DNA of 64,000 nucleotides. Origin: Paenibacillus sp. FSL R5-0623 (GTDB lineage Bacteria; Bacillota; Bacilli; Paenibacillales; Paenibacillaceae). The notes under the pieces were generated by a model. The model had not been told where the DNA came from. It ran no database searches and saw only the letters and a program-made list of their open reading frames with translations. The position numbers were made by a program, and so were the translations under genes. Location of the stretch: the NCBI RefSeq assembly GCF_037974265.1, contig NZ_CP150233.1, positions 6,200,001 through 6,264,000 of the forward strand, written 5' to 3'. This document shows positions 37,073 through 46,609 of the stretch, piece by piece (positions within the stretch are counted from its first letter, which is position 1; each line of letters begins with the position of its first letter).

Positions 37073-38521
37073 GTGCATATCGAATCCATTTTACTTATTG
37101 TACTCCTTGGCCTGAATATTATTTTTGCGGCAGCAGTCGTTTTCTTCGAACGGAAGGATGCCAGCGCTTCCTGGGCTTGGCTGCTCGTCTTGAACTTTAT
37201 TCCGGTGTTTGGGTTTGTACTTTATCTTTTAACCGGTCAGAATCTGACCCGATACCGGCTTTTCCAGTGGAAGGAACGTAAGAAGCTCGGGCTAGAGGAA
37301 CGTATTGAAGCCCAGCTCACGCAGTTGCACGATAACCGCACCCCTTTCCGCAACCAAGCAACCGAGACTAGCCAGGACATGATTTATATGAACCTGAAGC
37401 AGAACGGTGCTCTGTTAACGGAGGATAATGCGGTTGAGATCATTACGGACGGAACAGACAAGTTCCAACGGCTCTTGGACGACATCGAAGCGGCTCAGGA
37501 TCACGTGCACGTGCAATACTACATCTATAGAGGCGATCGTCTGGGTAAAAAAATCCGGGATGCACTTATCCGCAAAGCGCGGGAAGGCATCAAAGTCCGA
37601 TTACTGTATGACGCGCTCGGATCACGGCGGGTTTCGAAACGCTTTTTCAAAGAATTGCGCGAAGCAGGCGGCTTGGTTGAAGTCTTTTTCCCCTCCAAAT
37701 TCAGTCTGATCAACTTGCGTATGAACTACCGGAACCACCGGAAGATTGTCATCATCGATGGTAACCTGGGGTACACGGGCGGGTTTAATGTTGGAGATGA
37801 GTATCTTGGCTTGAACTCAAAATTCGGTTACTGGCGTGACACACATCTGCGTATTCAGGGAAATGCTGTCCATGCGCTGCAGACCCGTTTCCTTCTGGAC
37901 TGGAATGAAGCGTCCAAACAACACGACACACCTTACGTTCCGGCGCATTTCCCTCATATCGAGGGCACAGGAAAGATTGCCATGCAGATTGTCTCCAGTG
38001 GACCAGATGCAGAGACTGAACATATCAAGAACAGTTATCTCAAGATGATTAACGGGGCCAAACAATCGATTCTGATTCAAACGCCTTATTTTATCCCGGA
38101 TGCCAGTGTATTCGAAGCTATTCGTCTCGCGTGTCTGTCCGGCATAGATGTTCGCATCATGATTCCAAATAAACCCGACCATGCCTTTGTATATTGGGCT
38201 ACGTTATCTTATATTGGTGAGTTGCTGAAGGTTGGCGCCAAAGTATTTATATATGATAATGGCTTCATTCATGCCAAAACACTTATCATTGACAGTTTGG
38301 TTGCATCCGTGGGAACCGCCAATATTGACTACCGCAGTTTCCGGTTGAACTTTGAGGTTAATGCCTTTATGTATGATGAAGCAATTGCAACAGCACTTGT
38401 ACAAACCTTTGAGCACGACCTGCATGTATCGCGGGAAATGACGCTTGATGAATACCAAAAACGCAGTCTGATCATCCGCTTCAAAGAAGCGATTTCTCGT
38501 CTGCTGTCTCCGATTCTGTAG
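37073..38521 (+). CDS. cls: Cardiolipin synthase
   Basis: Condenses two phosphatidylglycerols to cardiolipin. It is 482 residues. Two N-terminal membrane helices (about 3-24 and 32-53) precede two phospholipase-D domains with HKD motifs: NHRKIVIIDGNLGYTGG (about 223) and HAKTLIIDSLVASVGTAN (about 400). It starts with GTG, with GGGGGACTATA upstream. It is transcribed away from the arg cluster. Confidence 0.95.
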   Translation: MHIESILLIVLLGLNIIFAAAVVFFERKDASASWAWLLVLNFIPVFGFVLYLLTGQNLTRYRLFQWKERKKLGLEERIEAQLTQLHDNRTPFRNQATETSQDMIYMNLKQNGALLTEDNAVEIITDGTDKFQRLLDDIEAAQDHVHVQYYIYRGDRLGKKIRDALIRKAREGIKVRLLYDALGSRRVSKRFFKELREAGGLVEVFFPSKFSLINLRMNYRNHRKIVIIDGNLGYTGGFNVGDEYLGLNSKFGYWRDTHLRIQGNAVHALQTRFLLDWNEASKQHDTPYVPAHFPHIEGTGKIAMQIVSSGPDAETEHIKNSYLKMINGAKQSILIQTPYFIPDASVFEAIRLACLSGIDVRIMIPNKPDHAFVYWATLSYIGELLKVGAKVFIYDNGFIHAKTLIIDSLVASVGTANIDYRSFRLNFEVNAFMYDEAIATALVQTFEHDLHVSREMTLDEYQKRSLIIRFKEAISRLLSPIL

Positions 38522-38536
38522 CGGTGGCACTCCAAT

Positions 38537-38682
38537 GACAGAATCAACTTCCGATCGCTGTCATCCCCAGGTTTTTTTGATTTCTTCTTTTTGAAAAGGG
38601 AACAATCCGAGGATAGCTTACACTTCCGAAGTAGCTTCCTGCAGAAAGCTTTTAGGCGAGCGCTTCGCTTCTTCCGGCTATA
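38537..38682. repeat. Long-hairpin intergenic repeat, copy D (cls-yvjA gap)
   Basis: Left arm GACAGAATCAACTTCCGATC and CATCCCCAGG are typical, the right arm (GAGGATAGC, then GGCGAGCGCTTCGCTTC) is split by about 35 bp of extra sequence. It directly adjoins the terminator at 38682. Confidence 0.65.
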
Positions 38683-38737
38683 AAAACAGGCACATCCTCT
38701 CCCGTCATTTTGGAGAAGGATGTGCCTGTTTTTTTCT
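38682..38737. terminator. Bidirectional terminator, cls / yvjA
   Basis: AAACAGGCACATCCT pairs with AGGATGTGCCTGTTT, with an inner CTCC/GGAG pairing; runs of T or A at both ends. Confidence 0.85.
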
Positions 38738-38796
38738 TGTTTTGAACTCCCAAACTTATTAAGCCTATATGGCTCACTCGATATTCTTCACGCCGT

Positions 38797-39705
38797 TCAC
38801 ACATGTTCTCCACGCTTAAAACCTTCGCCGAGCACTTCGTGCGCGTTACTGATAATGACAAAAGCTCCCGGGTCCACAGACCGGATCAACGCTTTGAGTC
38901 TTGGCACCTCATTTTGCCCAACGACTACCATCAGTACGGTTCGCTGATCGTCAGTGTAACCACCTTTGGCTTCCAGCTTCGTTAATCCGCGATCCAGATC
39001 ATCCAAAATCACTTTGCTAATCGCTTCCGTCTGGTTGGAGATAATATACGCCACCTTGGAAAAGCCTAGGCCCATCTCAACGGCATCGATCACTTTACCG
39101 GTAACATACAACCCAATCAGCGCATAGAGAGACTGCTCTAATGACAACACAAATGCAGCCATAATAATAACCGTAGCATCCATGATGACTACACACAATG
39201 AATAACTCAGTCCACTGTATTTCTGTACGATTCTGGCAAGAATGCTCATGCCACCTGTTGATCCTCTACCTCGGTATACAATTCCAATACCTAGACCAAC
39301 GCCAATCCCACCATAAAGTGAACCAAGTAGCGGATTCGTTGTTGGAGTGGCCCAATCCTTCGTGAGATAAACTAACAGTGGCAGGACAATACTGCCCAGG
39401 ACTGAACGAATACCATACTGCTTACCAATAAGCAGAAAACCCGCGATTAGAAGTGGGATGTTAATCGCCCATTGGGTATATGCCGGTTCCCAATTAAGCC
39501 ATTCCTTGCCCAGGATCGATAACCCGGACACCCCACCTGAAGCGATCTGATTCGGTAATAAAAATAAATTAAAGGCCACTGCAATTAAAAACGAACCTAA
39601 AATGATAGATACCGTGTCCACGACGTTTCTCCATGGACCATTGAGTGGAATGAGGCTAGTTATCCTCTTTTTGCGGTTATTATGAAATTGTGATCGTTGT
39701 TGCAT
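38797..39705 (-). CDS. yvjA: YitT family membrane protein (YvjA)
   Basis: 302 residues from the ATG at 39703-39705 (AAAGGAG upstream); an ATG 15 codons earlier lacks a site. Five or six membrane helices (about 30-210; GSFLIAVAFNLFLLPNQIASGG and YGGIGVGLGIGIVYRGRGSTGG are family hallmarks), then the cytoplasmic DUF2179 domain (about 215-295; VILDDLDRGLTKLEAKGGYT). In B. subtilis YvjA sits upstream of prfB, and the same neighbour occurs here. Role unknown; YitT proteins have been discussed as transporters. Confidence 0.85.
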   Translation of the reverse strand: MQQRSQFHNNRKKRITSLIPLNGPWRNVVDTVSIILGSFLIAVAFNLFLLPNQIASGGVSGLSILGKEWLNWEPAYTQWAINIPLLIAGFLLIGKQYGIRSVLGSIVLPLLVYLTKDWATPTTNPLLGSLYGGIGVGLGIGIVYRGRGSTGGMSILARIVQKYSGLSYSLCVVIMDATVIIMAAFVLSLEQSLYALIGLYVTGKVIDAVEMGLGFSKVAYIISNQTEAISKVILDDLDRGLTKLEAKGGYTDDQRTVLMVVVGQNEVPRLKALIRSVDPGAFVIISNAHEVLGEGFKRGEHV

Positions 39706-39774
39706 GTTCTCGTGCTCTCCTTTTATGTGACTGATCAGTTGATCGCTCATTTTTTCTATCCTATAAAATTATTC

Positions 39775-39834
39775 AAAAAAAAGCTCCTGCACACACCAGC
39801 ATACGCCTACACGTATGGGTCCATACAGGAACTT
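39775..39834 (-). terminator. prfB terminator
   Basis: On the minus strand AAGTTCCTG pairs with CAGGAGCTT, with inner CATACG/CGTATG pairing, followed by eight T. It is directly downstream of the prfB stop. Confidence 0.75.
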
Positions 39835-39837
39835 ATA

Positions 39838-40951
39838 TTAATCGGTTTCTACTTTAATCTGGCTGCGCAAATAACCATCGATGAATGCATCGAGGTCGCC
39901 GTCCATTACTGCCCCTGTATTTCCAGTCTCTACGCTTGTACGGTGATCCTTTACCATACTATAGGGATGGAACACATAGGACCGAATCTGGCTACCCCAT
40001 GAAATATCCGACTGATCTCCTCGGATTTCATCCAGCTGTTGTTTTTGCTCTTCAATTTTACGCTCATACAATTTCGAACGAAGCATTTTCATCGCCCGCT
40101 CACGGTTCTTGATCTGTGAACGTTCATTCTGACACGTTACAACTACACCTGTCGGAAGGTGGGTAATCCGCACGGCTGAGTCGGTGGTGTTGATATGCTG
40201 TCCACCCGCGCCACTCGCACGGTAGGTATCAATCTTGAGATCCTCTGTCCGAATGTCCAATTCAATCGTATCATCAATCTCAGGAACCACATCACATGAT
40301 ACGAAGGAAGTATGCCTACGGCCCGATGAGTCAAAAGGAGAGATCCGCACCAGTCGGTGTACACCCTTCTCGGCTTTCAGATAACCATAAGCATTGTGCC
40401 CCTTGATCGATAGCGTGACACTCTTGATCCCCGCCTCATCTCCTGGCAGATAATCCAGCACCTCAACCTTGAAGCCACGCTTCTCGGACCAACGTGTGTA
40501 CATCCGGAGTAACATTTGTCCCCAGTCCTGTGACTCAGTACCACCTGCCCCCGGATGAAGCTCTAGAATGGCATCCATCTTATCATACGGCTGATTCAGG
40601 AGCAGCTGAAGTTCGAACTCTGCCACCTTGCTCACGATCGCTGTGACGCTTCTACCGATCTCTGCAGCGAGGTCTTCGTCGCCTTCCTCGTCAGCCAGTT
40701 CTACCATCATCACCGCATCATCATAATCCTGTTGGAGTTTGGTGTATTGATCCACAGATCCCTTCACCGCATTTAGCTCAGCGATTACGGATTGCGCCTT
40801 GTCACTATCGTCCCAAAAATCGGGGGCAGACATCTTCACTTCGAAGTTGCCGATCATCTCTTGCTTCAGATCTAAGTCAAAGAGACCCCCTAAGGTTTGT
40901 TAGTTTCTTGCCTATTTCACGCAGGTCATGCTTCACGTTTGGATCGATCAT
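39838..40951 (-). CDS. prfB: Peptide chain release factor 2, with programmed +1 frameshift
   Basis: Terminates translation at UGA and UAA. The first 24 codons run from the ATG at 40951 (GAGGAAT site) to an in-frame TGA at 40877-40879, preceded by an internal AGGGGG Shine-Dalgarno-like element and CTT-TGA-C. Skipping the T at 40879 (+1) continues at GAC into the main frame, which ends at 39838. This is the classical autoregulatory site. The main part has the specificity motif SPF (ISPFDSSGRRH) and catalytic GGQ (SGAGGQHINTT). Total about 370 residues. It is followed by a terminator and yvjA; secA precedes it. Confidence 0.97.
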
Positions 40952-41204
40952 GTGCAATTCCTCTTTTCATTAAGATAAGCTCCCCGCATCCAGGGCATTC
41001 CTCCAGATCAAGTAAGTGATGCGCCACCCTGGTGTTGAGACTACTGTTGTATCAGTATATCTCTTCCCCGTGATCATGGTCATATTATTATAACTATGCA
41101 CCATTAATCGGATTTGCATCCTTCACTTCATCCAATGAATACCCGGCTGCAAGGAGCCGTTCATGTCATGCTATTTAAGTTGACCTAGTAAATGTTACAC
41201 CAGC

Positions 41205-41240
41205 CACTCCGATTGCAGTAGCATCTTCCGATCGCTCTAC
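41205..41240. repeat. Degenerate fragment of the long-hairpin repeat beside secA
   Basis: CACTCCGATTGCAG...CTTCCGATCGCTC, resembling the left arm of the repeat, abuts the secA stop codon. A similar fragment lies near 32850. Only weakly recognisable. Confidence 0.35.
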
Positions 41241-43741
41241 TCTTGACCGTGGCAGTGTTTGAACTTCTTGCCACTACCGCATGGGCATGGATCGTTACGC
41301 CCGATTTGGTCAGAAACCTTCACTGGACGTTTCTCAGCAGGTTCACCGCTTGTCGAGATCTGGCTTTCCTCAACAACCGCTTGACGCTCCTGATTGCTCT
41401 CGATCTGTGCTCTCATCACATAAGTCGCTACTTCTTCCTGAATCGAAGCGATCATCTGATGGAACATCTCGAAGCCTTCGAACTGGTACTCACGCAGTGG
41501 ATCTGTACCGCCGTAGGCGCGAAGGTGGATACCTTGACGCAATTGATCCATAGCATCAATATGATCCATCCACTTGCTGTCTACTGCACGAAGCACAACC
41601 ACTTTCTCGAACTCACGAACCATATCTTCGCCAATTCGCTCTTCACGTGCATTGTACTTGTTCTGAACTCTCTCGAACAGATACTCGATAATCTCTTCTG
41701 CTTCCTTGCCCCACAGATCATCTTTTGTTACCGAACCATCATCCAGCAATTTACTGTTCATGTAATCGGCAACTTCCTGCAGCTCCCAGTTTTCTGGAAT
41801 ATCGTCACCACAATGTGCTTCAACGATACGTTCAATGGAAGGTTTGATCATATCCATAACGATTTGTTTAATATTTTCGGACTCCAGTACCTCGCGGCGC
41901 TGTTTATATATAATTTCACGTTGTTGGTTCATGACATCATCATATTGGAGAACGACTTTACGAACGTCAAAGTTGTTACCTTCAACACGTTTCTGCGCTG
42001 ATTCTACTGCACGGGTAATCATCCGGCTCTCGATCGGTTGGTCTTCTTCAAAACCAAGGCGTTCCATCATGTTCAGTACATTGTCTGCACCGAAACGTCT
42101 CATCAATTCATCACCCAGTGACAGGTAGAATTGTGTTGAACCCGGGTCACCTTGACGTCCTGCACGACCACGCAGCTGATTATCAATCCGGCGTGATTCG
42201 TGACGCTCTGTACCGATGATATGAAGGCCGCCTACTTCAGCTACACCTTCACCCAAAATAATATCCGTACCCCGTCCAGCCATGTTGGTTGCAATCGTTA
42301 CCGCACCCGCTTGACCAGCTCCTGAGATGATCTCTGCTTCTTCCGCATGGTACTTGGCGTTCAGTACCTGGTGTTTTACACCACGGCGTTTGAGCATGTC
42401 AGACAGGCGCTCCGAGTTCTCGATGGACACTGTACCTACCAGAACCGGCTGGTTCTTACTGTGGCGTGCCACGATCTCTTCTACAACGGCATTGAACTTG
42501 CCATCGATGCTCTTATACACGACATCTGCCATGTCATCCCGTTTGTTCGGACGGTTAGTTGGAATCTGCAGTACTTCGAGACCATAGATTTTTTTAAACT
42601 CTTCTTCCTCGGTTTTCGCTGTACCCGTCATACCCGCAAGTTTACGGTACATCCGGAAATAGTTCTGGAAGGTAATCGTAGCAAGCGTCATGCTCTCATT
42701 TTGTACTTCGATGCCTTCTTTGGCTTCAATCGCTTGGTGCAATCCATCACTGTAACGACGTCCAGACATCAGACGACCCGTGAATTCATCAACGATCATA
42801 ACTTCCTCATCACTGACCACATAATCCACGTCACGACGCATGATTGCATTAGCTTTCAAGCCCTGTACAATGTGATGGTTAAGAGTTACATTGGCATGAT
42901 CATACAAGTTCTCGATACCAAATGCTTTCTCTGCTTTTGCCACGCCTGCCTCAGTCAACGCTACGGATTTCACCTTAATGTCTACCGTAAAGTCTTCTTC
43001 CGGCACCAAACGTTTCACAAAACGATCTGCTGCATAGTACATATCCGTCGACTTCTGAGCTTGTCCAGAGATAATGAGTGGCGTACGCGCCTCATCGACC
43101 AGGATGGAGTCTACTTCATCAATGATACAGAAGAACAATGGACGTTGTACCATTTGCTCTTTGTACAGCACCATGTTGTCACGCAGATAGTCAAAACCAA
43201 ACTCGTTGTTCGTTCCGTACGTAATATCACATGCATATGCATGTTGTTTCAAAGCATGGTCCATACCGCTCAGGTTAACCCCTACCGTCATGCCCATGAA
43301 TTCATAGATTTGTCCCATTTCCTGGCTATCCCGCTGTGCCAAATAGTCATTGACTGTGACCACGTGTACACCTTTGGACATCAACGCGTTCAGATATACC
43401 GGAAGTGTTCCTACCAGCGTTTTACCTTCACCCGTTTTCATCTCGGAAATACGGCCTTCATGCAGAGCTATACCGCCCAGCATCTGTACATCGTAGTGAC
43501 GTTTGCCCAGTACACGGCGTGATGCCTCACGTACGGTTGCAAATGCCTCTGGAAGAAGCTCATCTGTTGTTTCTCCCTTTTCAATACGAGCACGGTATTC
43601 GTCCGTTTTACCTTTCAGTTGTTCATCAGACAACGCCTGAAATTGTGGTTCCAGTTTATTGATCACATCGACCGTCTTCATCAGACGTTTAACATCACGT
43701 TCATTCATGTCGCCGAAGATCTTTTTGACAAGTCCTAGCAT
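41237..43741 (-). CDS. secA: Preprotein translocase ATPase SecA
   Basis: Motor for Sec-dependent export. It is 834 residues from the ATG at 43739-43741 (GAAAGGGGTA upstream); the ORF extends 26 codons further without a site. Walker A MKTGEGKTLVG (about 100), DEAD-type IIDEVDSILVDEARTPLIISG (about 205), helicase motif RGRAGRQGDPGS (about 500) and the C-terminal zinc-binding tail CPCGSGKKFKHCHG. The downstream gap to prfB is about 285 bp. Confidence 0.98.
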   Translation of the reverse strand: MLGLVKKIFGDMNERDVKRLMKTVDVINKLEPQFQALSDEQLKGKTDEYRARIEKGETTDELLPEAFATVREASRRVLGKRHYDVQMLGGIALHEGRISEMKTGEGKTLVGTLPVYLNALMSKGVHVVTVNDYLAQRDSQEMGQIYEFMGMTVGVNLSGMDHALKQHAYACDITYGTNNEFGFDYLRDNMVLYKEQMVQRPLFFCIIDEVDSILVDEARTPLIISGQAQKSTDMYYAADRFVKRLVPEEDFTVDIKVKSVALTEAGVAKAEKAFGIENLYDHANVTLNHHIVQGLKANAIMRRDVDYVVSDEEVMIVDEFTGRLMSGRRYSDGLHQAIEAKEGIEVQNESMTLATITFQNYFRMYRKLAGMTGTAKTEEEEFKKIYGLEVLQIPTNRPNKRDDMADVVYKSIDGKFNAVVEEIVARHSKNQPVLVGTVSIENSERLSDMLKRRGVKHQVLNAKYHAEEAEIISGAGQAGAVTIATNMAGRGTDIILGEGVAEVGGLHIIGTERHESRRIDNQLRGRAGRQGDPGSTQFYLSLGDELMRRFGADNVLNMMERLGFEEDQPIESRMITRAVESAQKRVEGNNFDVRKVVLQYDDVMNQQREIIYKQRREVLESENIKQIVMDMIKPSIERIVEAHCGDDIPENWELQEVADYMNSKLLDDGSVTKDDLWGKEAEEIIEYLFERVQNKYNAREERIGEDMVREFEKVVVLRAVDSKWMDHIDAMDQLRQGIHLRAYGGTDPLREYQFEGFEMFHQMIASIQEEVATYVMRAQIESNQERQAVVEESQISTSGEPAEKRPVKVSDQIGRNDPCPCGSGKKFKHCHGQE

Positions 43742-43880
43742 GGTATACCCCTTTCGTGCAAAACAGAATAGACCCCCTGTTGCCGCCACGCGACACCATC
43801 GGATGGATGTTGCATCCACTTACCCGGGGGTGACAAACAATATGATTTGAGCTTAATGAAGGTACACTTCATCAACTCAG

Positions 43881-43994
43881 TTGCCAGAATGTCCTTTCGA
43901 TCGCTGTTATCCCCTGATTTCTTTTAAACTCTCTTCGCAGAGGGGGAAATCCGGGGATAAAGGCGAACGCTTCGCTTCTACAGGTCATTTCTGC
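43881..43994. repeat. Long-hairpin intergenic repeat, copy E (upstream of secA)
   Basis: GATCGCTGTTATCCCCTGATTTC pairs with GAAATCCGGGGATAAAGGCGAAC, giving the best-paired core of all copies. The outer arm GCCAGAATGTCC versus GGTCATTTCTGCC also pairs, and the side hairpin is intact. Confidence 0.8.
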
Positions 43995-44596
43995 CCTCTT
44001 CGTCATCCGTGTAAAAATCAAATTCAAATCATATGCTAATAAGTAATATGATGAATCAACTCCAGGCTTGCCAAGGGTTCCTCATGAAGCTGATTCGGTA
44101 TTCAAACGGATTCGGTTATTAAATATCTAGCCGAAGCCCGAGCCTTGCGAATCATGTTCATGGTGCTGTGCCTGTCATTGATTGTGATTAGCGATCATTC
44201 GTTGACAATTCCTCATCAGGACAATGATTCTCTTTGCATAAATTGTAACAGTTTGTAAGGGCCGCCGCAACACGCCACGTCACACTTCTTTGAACTTCTG
44301 AGACATATCAAATGGAGTTTAAGTGCAAAAAATCATAGTCGTTAGCGGAAGCGTCCGATTGTCATGTTTCCATTTTGCAGGGTAGACAGCCCTGTCAACG
44401 AATTTTGATGGTAAATTTGGATGGAAATCTCAATATCCAGTTCTCGAATGTAGGTATACCAATATTTTCGTAAGCATCGGAATCTGGCAGTAAACTTTTA
44501 CAGTTTGTGCTTCTTCTTACTATCTATTAGACGCAGCAGCATAGGGAATAGTTTCACCATTTTATTTCCAAAGGTCATTTCCCAGCTCATCTACGC
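43995..44596. other. Gene-free interval between hpf and secA
   Basis: About 600 bp (within a 983-bp gap) with no ORF having a plausible ribosome binding site in either direction. It is moderately AT rich with short inverted repeats but nothing I can name. It may hold the secA promoter and leader. Confidence 0.5.
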
Positions 44597-44636
44597 ACAA
44601 AAGAGCCCCATCCCCTAAGGGATGGAAGCTCTTGTT
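44597..44636 (-). terminator. hpf terminator
   Basis: AAGAGCTTCCATCCC pairs with GGGATGGGGCTCTT on the minus strand, followed by a T-rich tail. Confidence 0.8.
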
Positions 44637-44724
44637 AAGTCTAATCCAGGAATCTACAGTTCCTGTGTTCATTAATATTAGATATTCATATGCAAGTTCG
44701 ATCCGATGATCCTGTACGTTAAGA

Positions 44725-45288
44725 TTAACCTTGTTCGATCAATCCGTACTTACCATCGTTCCGTTTGTAAACAACGCTAACTTCTTCACTGTCAATGTTG
44801 GAGAATACGAAGAAATTGTGGCCAACCATGTTCATTTGGAGGATTGCCTCTTCCACGTCCATTGGTTTCAACATAAAGCGTTTCGTCCGTACAACTTCAA
44901 AATCATCGTCATCCGTATCCGTATCCAGTTCAGCTGTAGCTACAGTACCTGTTGGATCTTCAACGAAGAGTGTTTTCAGGCTGCCTTCCTGGCGGAACTT
45001 ACGGTTAATTTTGGTTTTGTGTTTGCGGATCTGACGTTCCAGCTTGTCCACCACGGAGTCAATGGATGCGTACATATCGTCGCTCTCATCCTCAGCGCGG
45101 AGCACAATGCCTTTCAAAGGGATCGTCACCTCTACCGTATGCAAACCTCTCGTCGTGCTCAATGTAACAGCACCGTCAGAGTTAAGGGGTGCATCGAAAT
45201 ACTTCTCGAGTCTACTCAACTTTTTGTCGACATAATCCTTCAAAGCATCAGTAACCTCGATTTGTTGACCTCGAATACTTAAATTCAT
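44725..45288 (-). CDS. hpf: Ribosome hibernation promoting factor, long form
   Basis: Binds idle ribosomes and drives 100S dimers in stationary phase. It is 187 residues from the ATG at 45286-45288 (AAGGAGGAG upstream); the longer ORF upstream is spurious. The N-terminal HPF/RaiA domain (about 1-100; MNLSIRGQQIEVTDALKDYV) and C-terminal dimerisation domain (about 125-185; RTKRFMLKPMDVEEAILQMN) are both present, so this is the long form (YvyD in B. subtilis, sigma-B/sigma-H controlled there). Confidence 0.96.
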   Translation of the reverse strand: MNLSIRGQQIEVTDALKDYVDKKLSRLEKYFDAPLNSDGAVTLSTTRGLHTVEVTIPLKGIVLRAEDESDDMYASIDSVVDKLERQIRKHKTKINRKFRQEGSLKTLFVEDPTGTVATAELDTDTDDDDFEVVRTKRFMLKPMDVEEAILQMNMVGHNFFVFSNIDSEEVSVVYKRNDGKYGLIEQG

Positions 45289-45615
45289 AGGGCACTCCTC
45301 CTTTTTCCTTTGCCACTTCATTATAACACGAATGTAAGCGCCATGTAAAAACTCCCGGTGACCGAATAATGACATCTGTTCAAGCCACATCTGCCAACAT
45401 AGGCATAACGCCATATTTCGCGATATTTCATCATATTCAGCCATAATCGAATATTTACTTGGTATGAATTATTTGGCGCTTGATGATGTATTTAACCGTT
45501 TTTAAGCTTGCTCAATCTAATATGTAAAATGAACTTTAATCTATCTCTTAAATCGATTAAATTTACTAGAATTATGTGTCTAGGATGATCCTCAAATCTT
45601 AAATCTATGAGTACA
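45289..45615. other. Gene-free interval between csp and hpf
   Basis: AT-rich DNA in which no supported gene was seen. It should contain the hpf promoter; no consensus could be assigned with confidence. Confidence 0.4.
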
Positions 45616-45647
45616 AAAAAAGACCCCGGAACATACCGGAGTCTGAT
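45616..45647 (-). terminator. csp terminator
   Basis: GACTCCGGTATGTTCCGGGGTC forms a hairpin on the minus strand, followed by seven T; about 65 nt after the csp stop. Confidence 0.8.
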
Positions 45648-45709
45648 GCTAGCGATAATTCAATTTGGTAACCATCTAACCATATATGTAGGTCGGATTG
45701 TCCGGATGA

Positions 45710-45907
45710 TTATAATTTGATTACGTTAGCTGCTTGCGGTCCACGCGCGCCTTCGACGATGTCGAATTCTACGGATTGACCTTCTTCCAAAGTTTTGAAT
45801 CCTTCGGATTGAATTGCGGAGAAATGTACGAATACGTCGCCGCCATCTTCAGTCTCAATGAAACCGTAACCTTTTTCTGCGTTGAACCATTTTACTTTAC
45901 CTTGCAT
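45710..45907 (-). CDS. Cold shock protein, CspA/CspB family
   Basis: Single OB-fold nucleic-acid chaperone of 65 residues. RNP1 KGYGFIE (about 13-19) and RNP2 VFVHFSAI (about 26-33) are intact and the length is standard. The ATG at 45907 follows GGGAATG. The mRNA is monocistronic, with its own terminator, and the 360-bp AT-rich upstream region leaves room for the long leader common to csp genes. Confidence 0.95.
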   Translation of the reverse strand: MQGKVKWFNAEKGYGFIETEDGGDVFVHFSAIQSEGFKTLEEGQSVEFDIVEGARGPQAANVIKL

Positions 45908-46228
45908 GCACTAACATTCCCTTCGTCATCAAATGAAGTGAAGCTTTCGGCCTTAACCTCTGCCCACAATTCAGATGATACCACCCAAAGTTATCCATTG
46001 TCAATTGGTAAAGTAAATGTTTTCTTGGAATTTTTTGTAGATTAATTGGGGATTGTGTTGAATGGTGGGATATCTTGAATATATCAGGTAATTGGCGGGT
46101 TGGTAAGTTTAATTTTATCCTGTTTTGAAATGTAAAACAAATGTACGATGATTATTTCATATTAGACCTGGTGATAATCTACAGAAGAGAATGGTATTAG
46201 AAAAAATAATATATTATAAGAAAATAAT
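45908..46228. other. Gene-free, AT-rich interval upstream of csp
   Basis: No supported ORF. It probably contains the csp promoter and a long 5' leader, but I could not assign a cold box or a promoter with confidence. Confidence 0.35.
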
Positions 46229-46273
46229 AAAAAGTGAACAGACATAAAATTTTATGTTTGCTCACTCTTTTTA
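46229..46273 (-). terminator. Terminator of the flaG-fliD-fliS-fliT operon
   Basis: AGTGAGCAAACATAAA pairs with TATGTCTGTTCACT on the minus strand, followed by TTTTTATTATTTT, immediately after the fliT stop. Confidence 0.85.
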
Positions 46274-46609
46274 TTATTTTTTTCTATCCATTAAAATGCT
46301 TTCAGGCGAGAAGTCACTCTCGTATGCATTACGCTGAGCCTTTGCCTGGTTACGCTTCATAAGCCAATCCTGAGCTTCAACACGTAGTAAATTCATTCGG
46401 CTTAAAATAGCATCATCATGGTCTGTTAACGCAACAATTCTAGCCTTCTGAGCTGAATCAATAGAAACATTGTTTAAATGATCTTGAATACGTTGAATGA
46501 TTATTCCTCTTTTGTCCACATATTCAACCAATTCTTCATAATTCGCGTCTGACAATTCACTTATTATATTAGAGTTTAATAGTTCTAATTCTGCTATTAA
46601 ATCATCCAT
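46274..46609 (-). CDS. fliT: FliT-like flagellar protein
   Basis: 111 residues, mostly helical, charged, with no signal or membrane segment. Start ATG at 46607-46609 (a GTG two codons earlier is also possible) overlaps the fliS end by 8 nt. Position directly after fliS matches fliT of B. subtilis, a chaperone for the filament cap protein FliD. Sequence conservation in this family is low, so the call rests mainly on size, helical character and location. Confidence 0.75.
   Translation of the reverse strand: MDDLIAELELLNSNIISELSDANYEELVEYVDKRGIIIQRIQDHLNNVSIDSAQKARIVALTDHDDAILSRMNLLRVEAQDWLMKRNQAKAQRNAYESDFSPESILMDRKK

Noticed and set aside
42347..43522. 391-codon open frame on the plus strand opposite secA
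   Set aside because: Antisense shadow of secA; composition (Cys, His, Phe, Thr rich) and lack of start signals argue against a gene.
43995..44596. Possible structured RNA in the long secA-hpf gap
   Set aside because: No consistent long stem, promoter-terminator pair or known RNA motif could be recognised by eye; listed only as gene-free.
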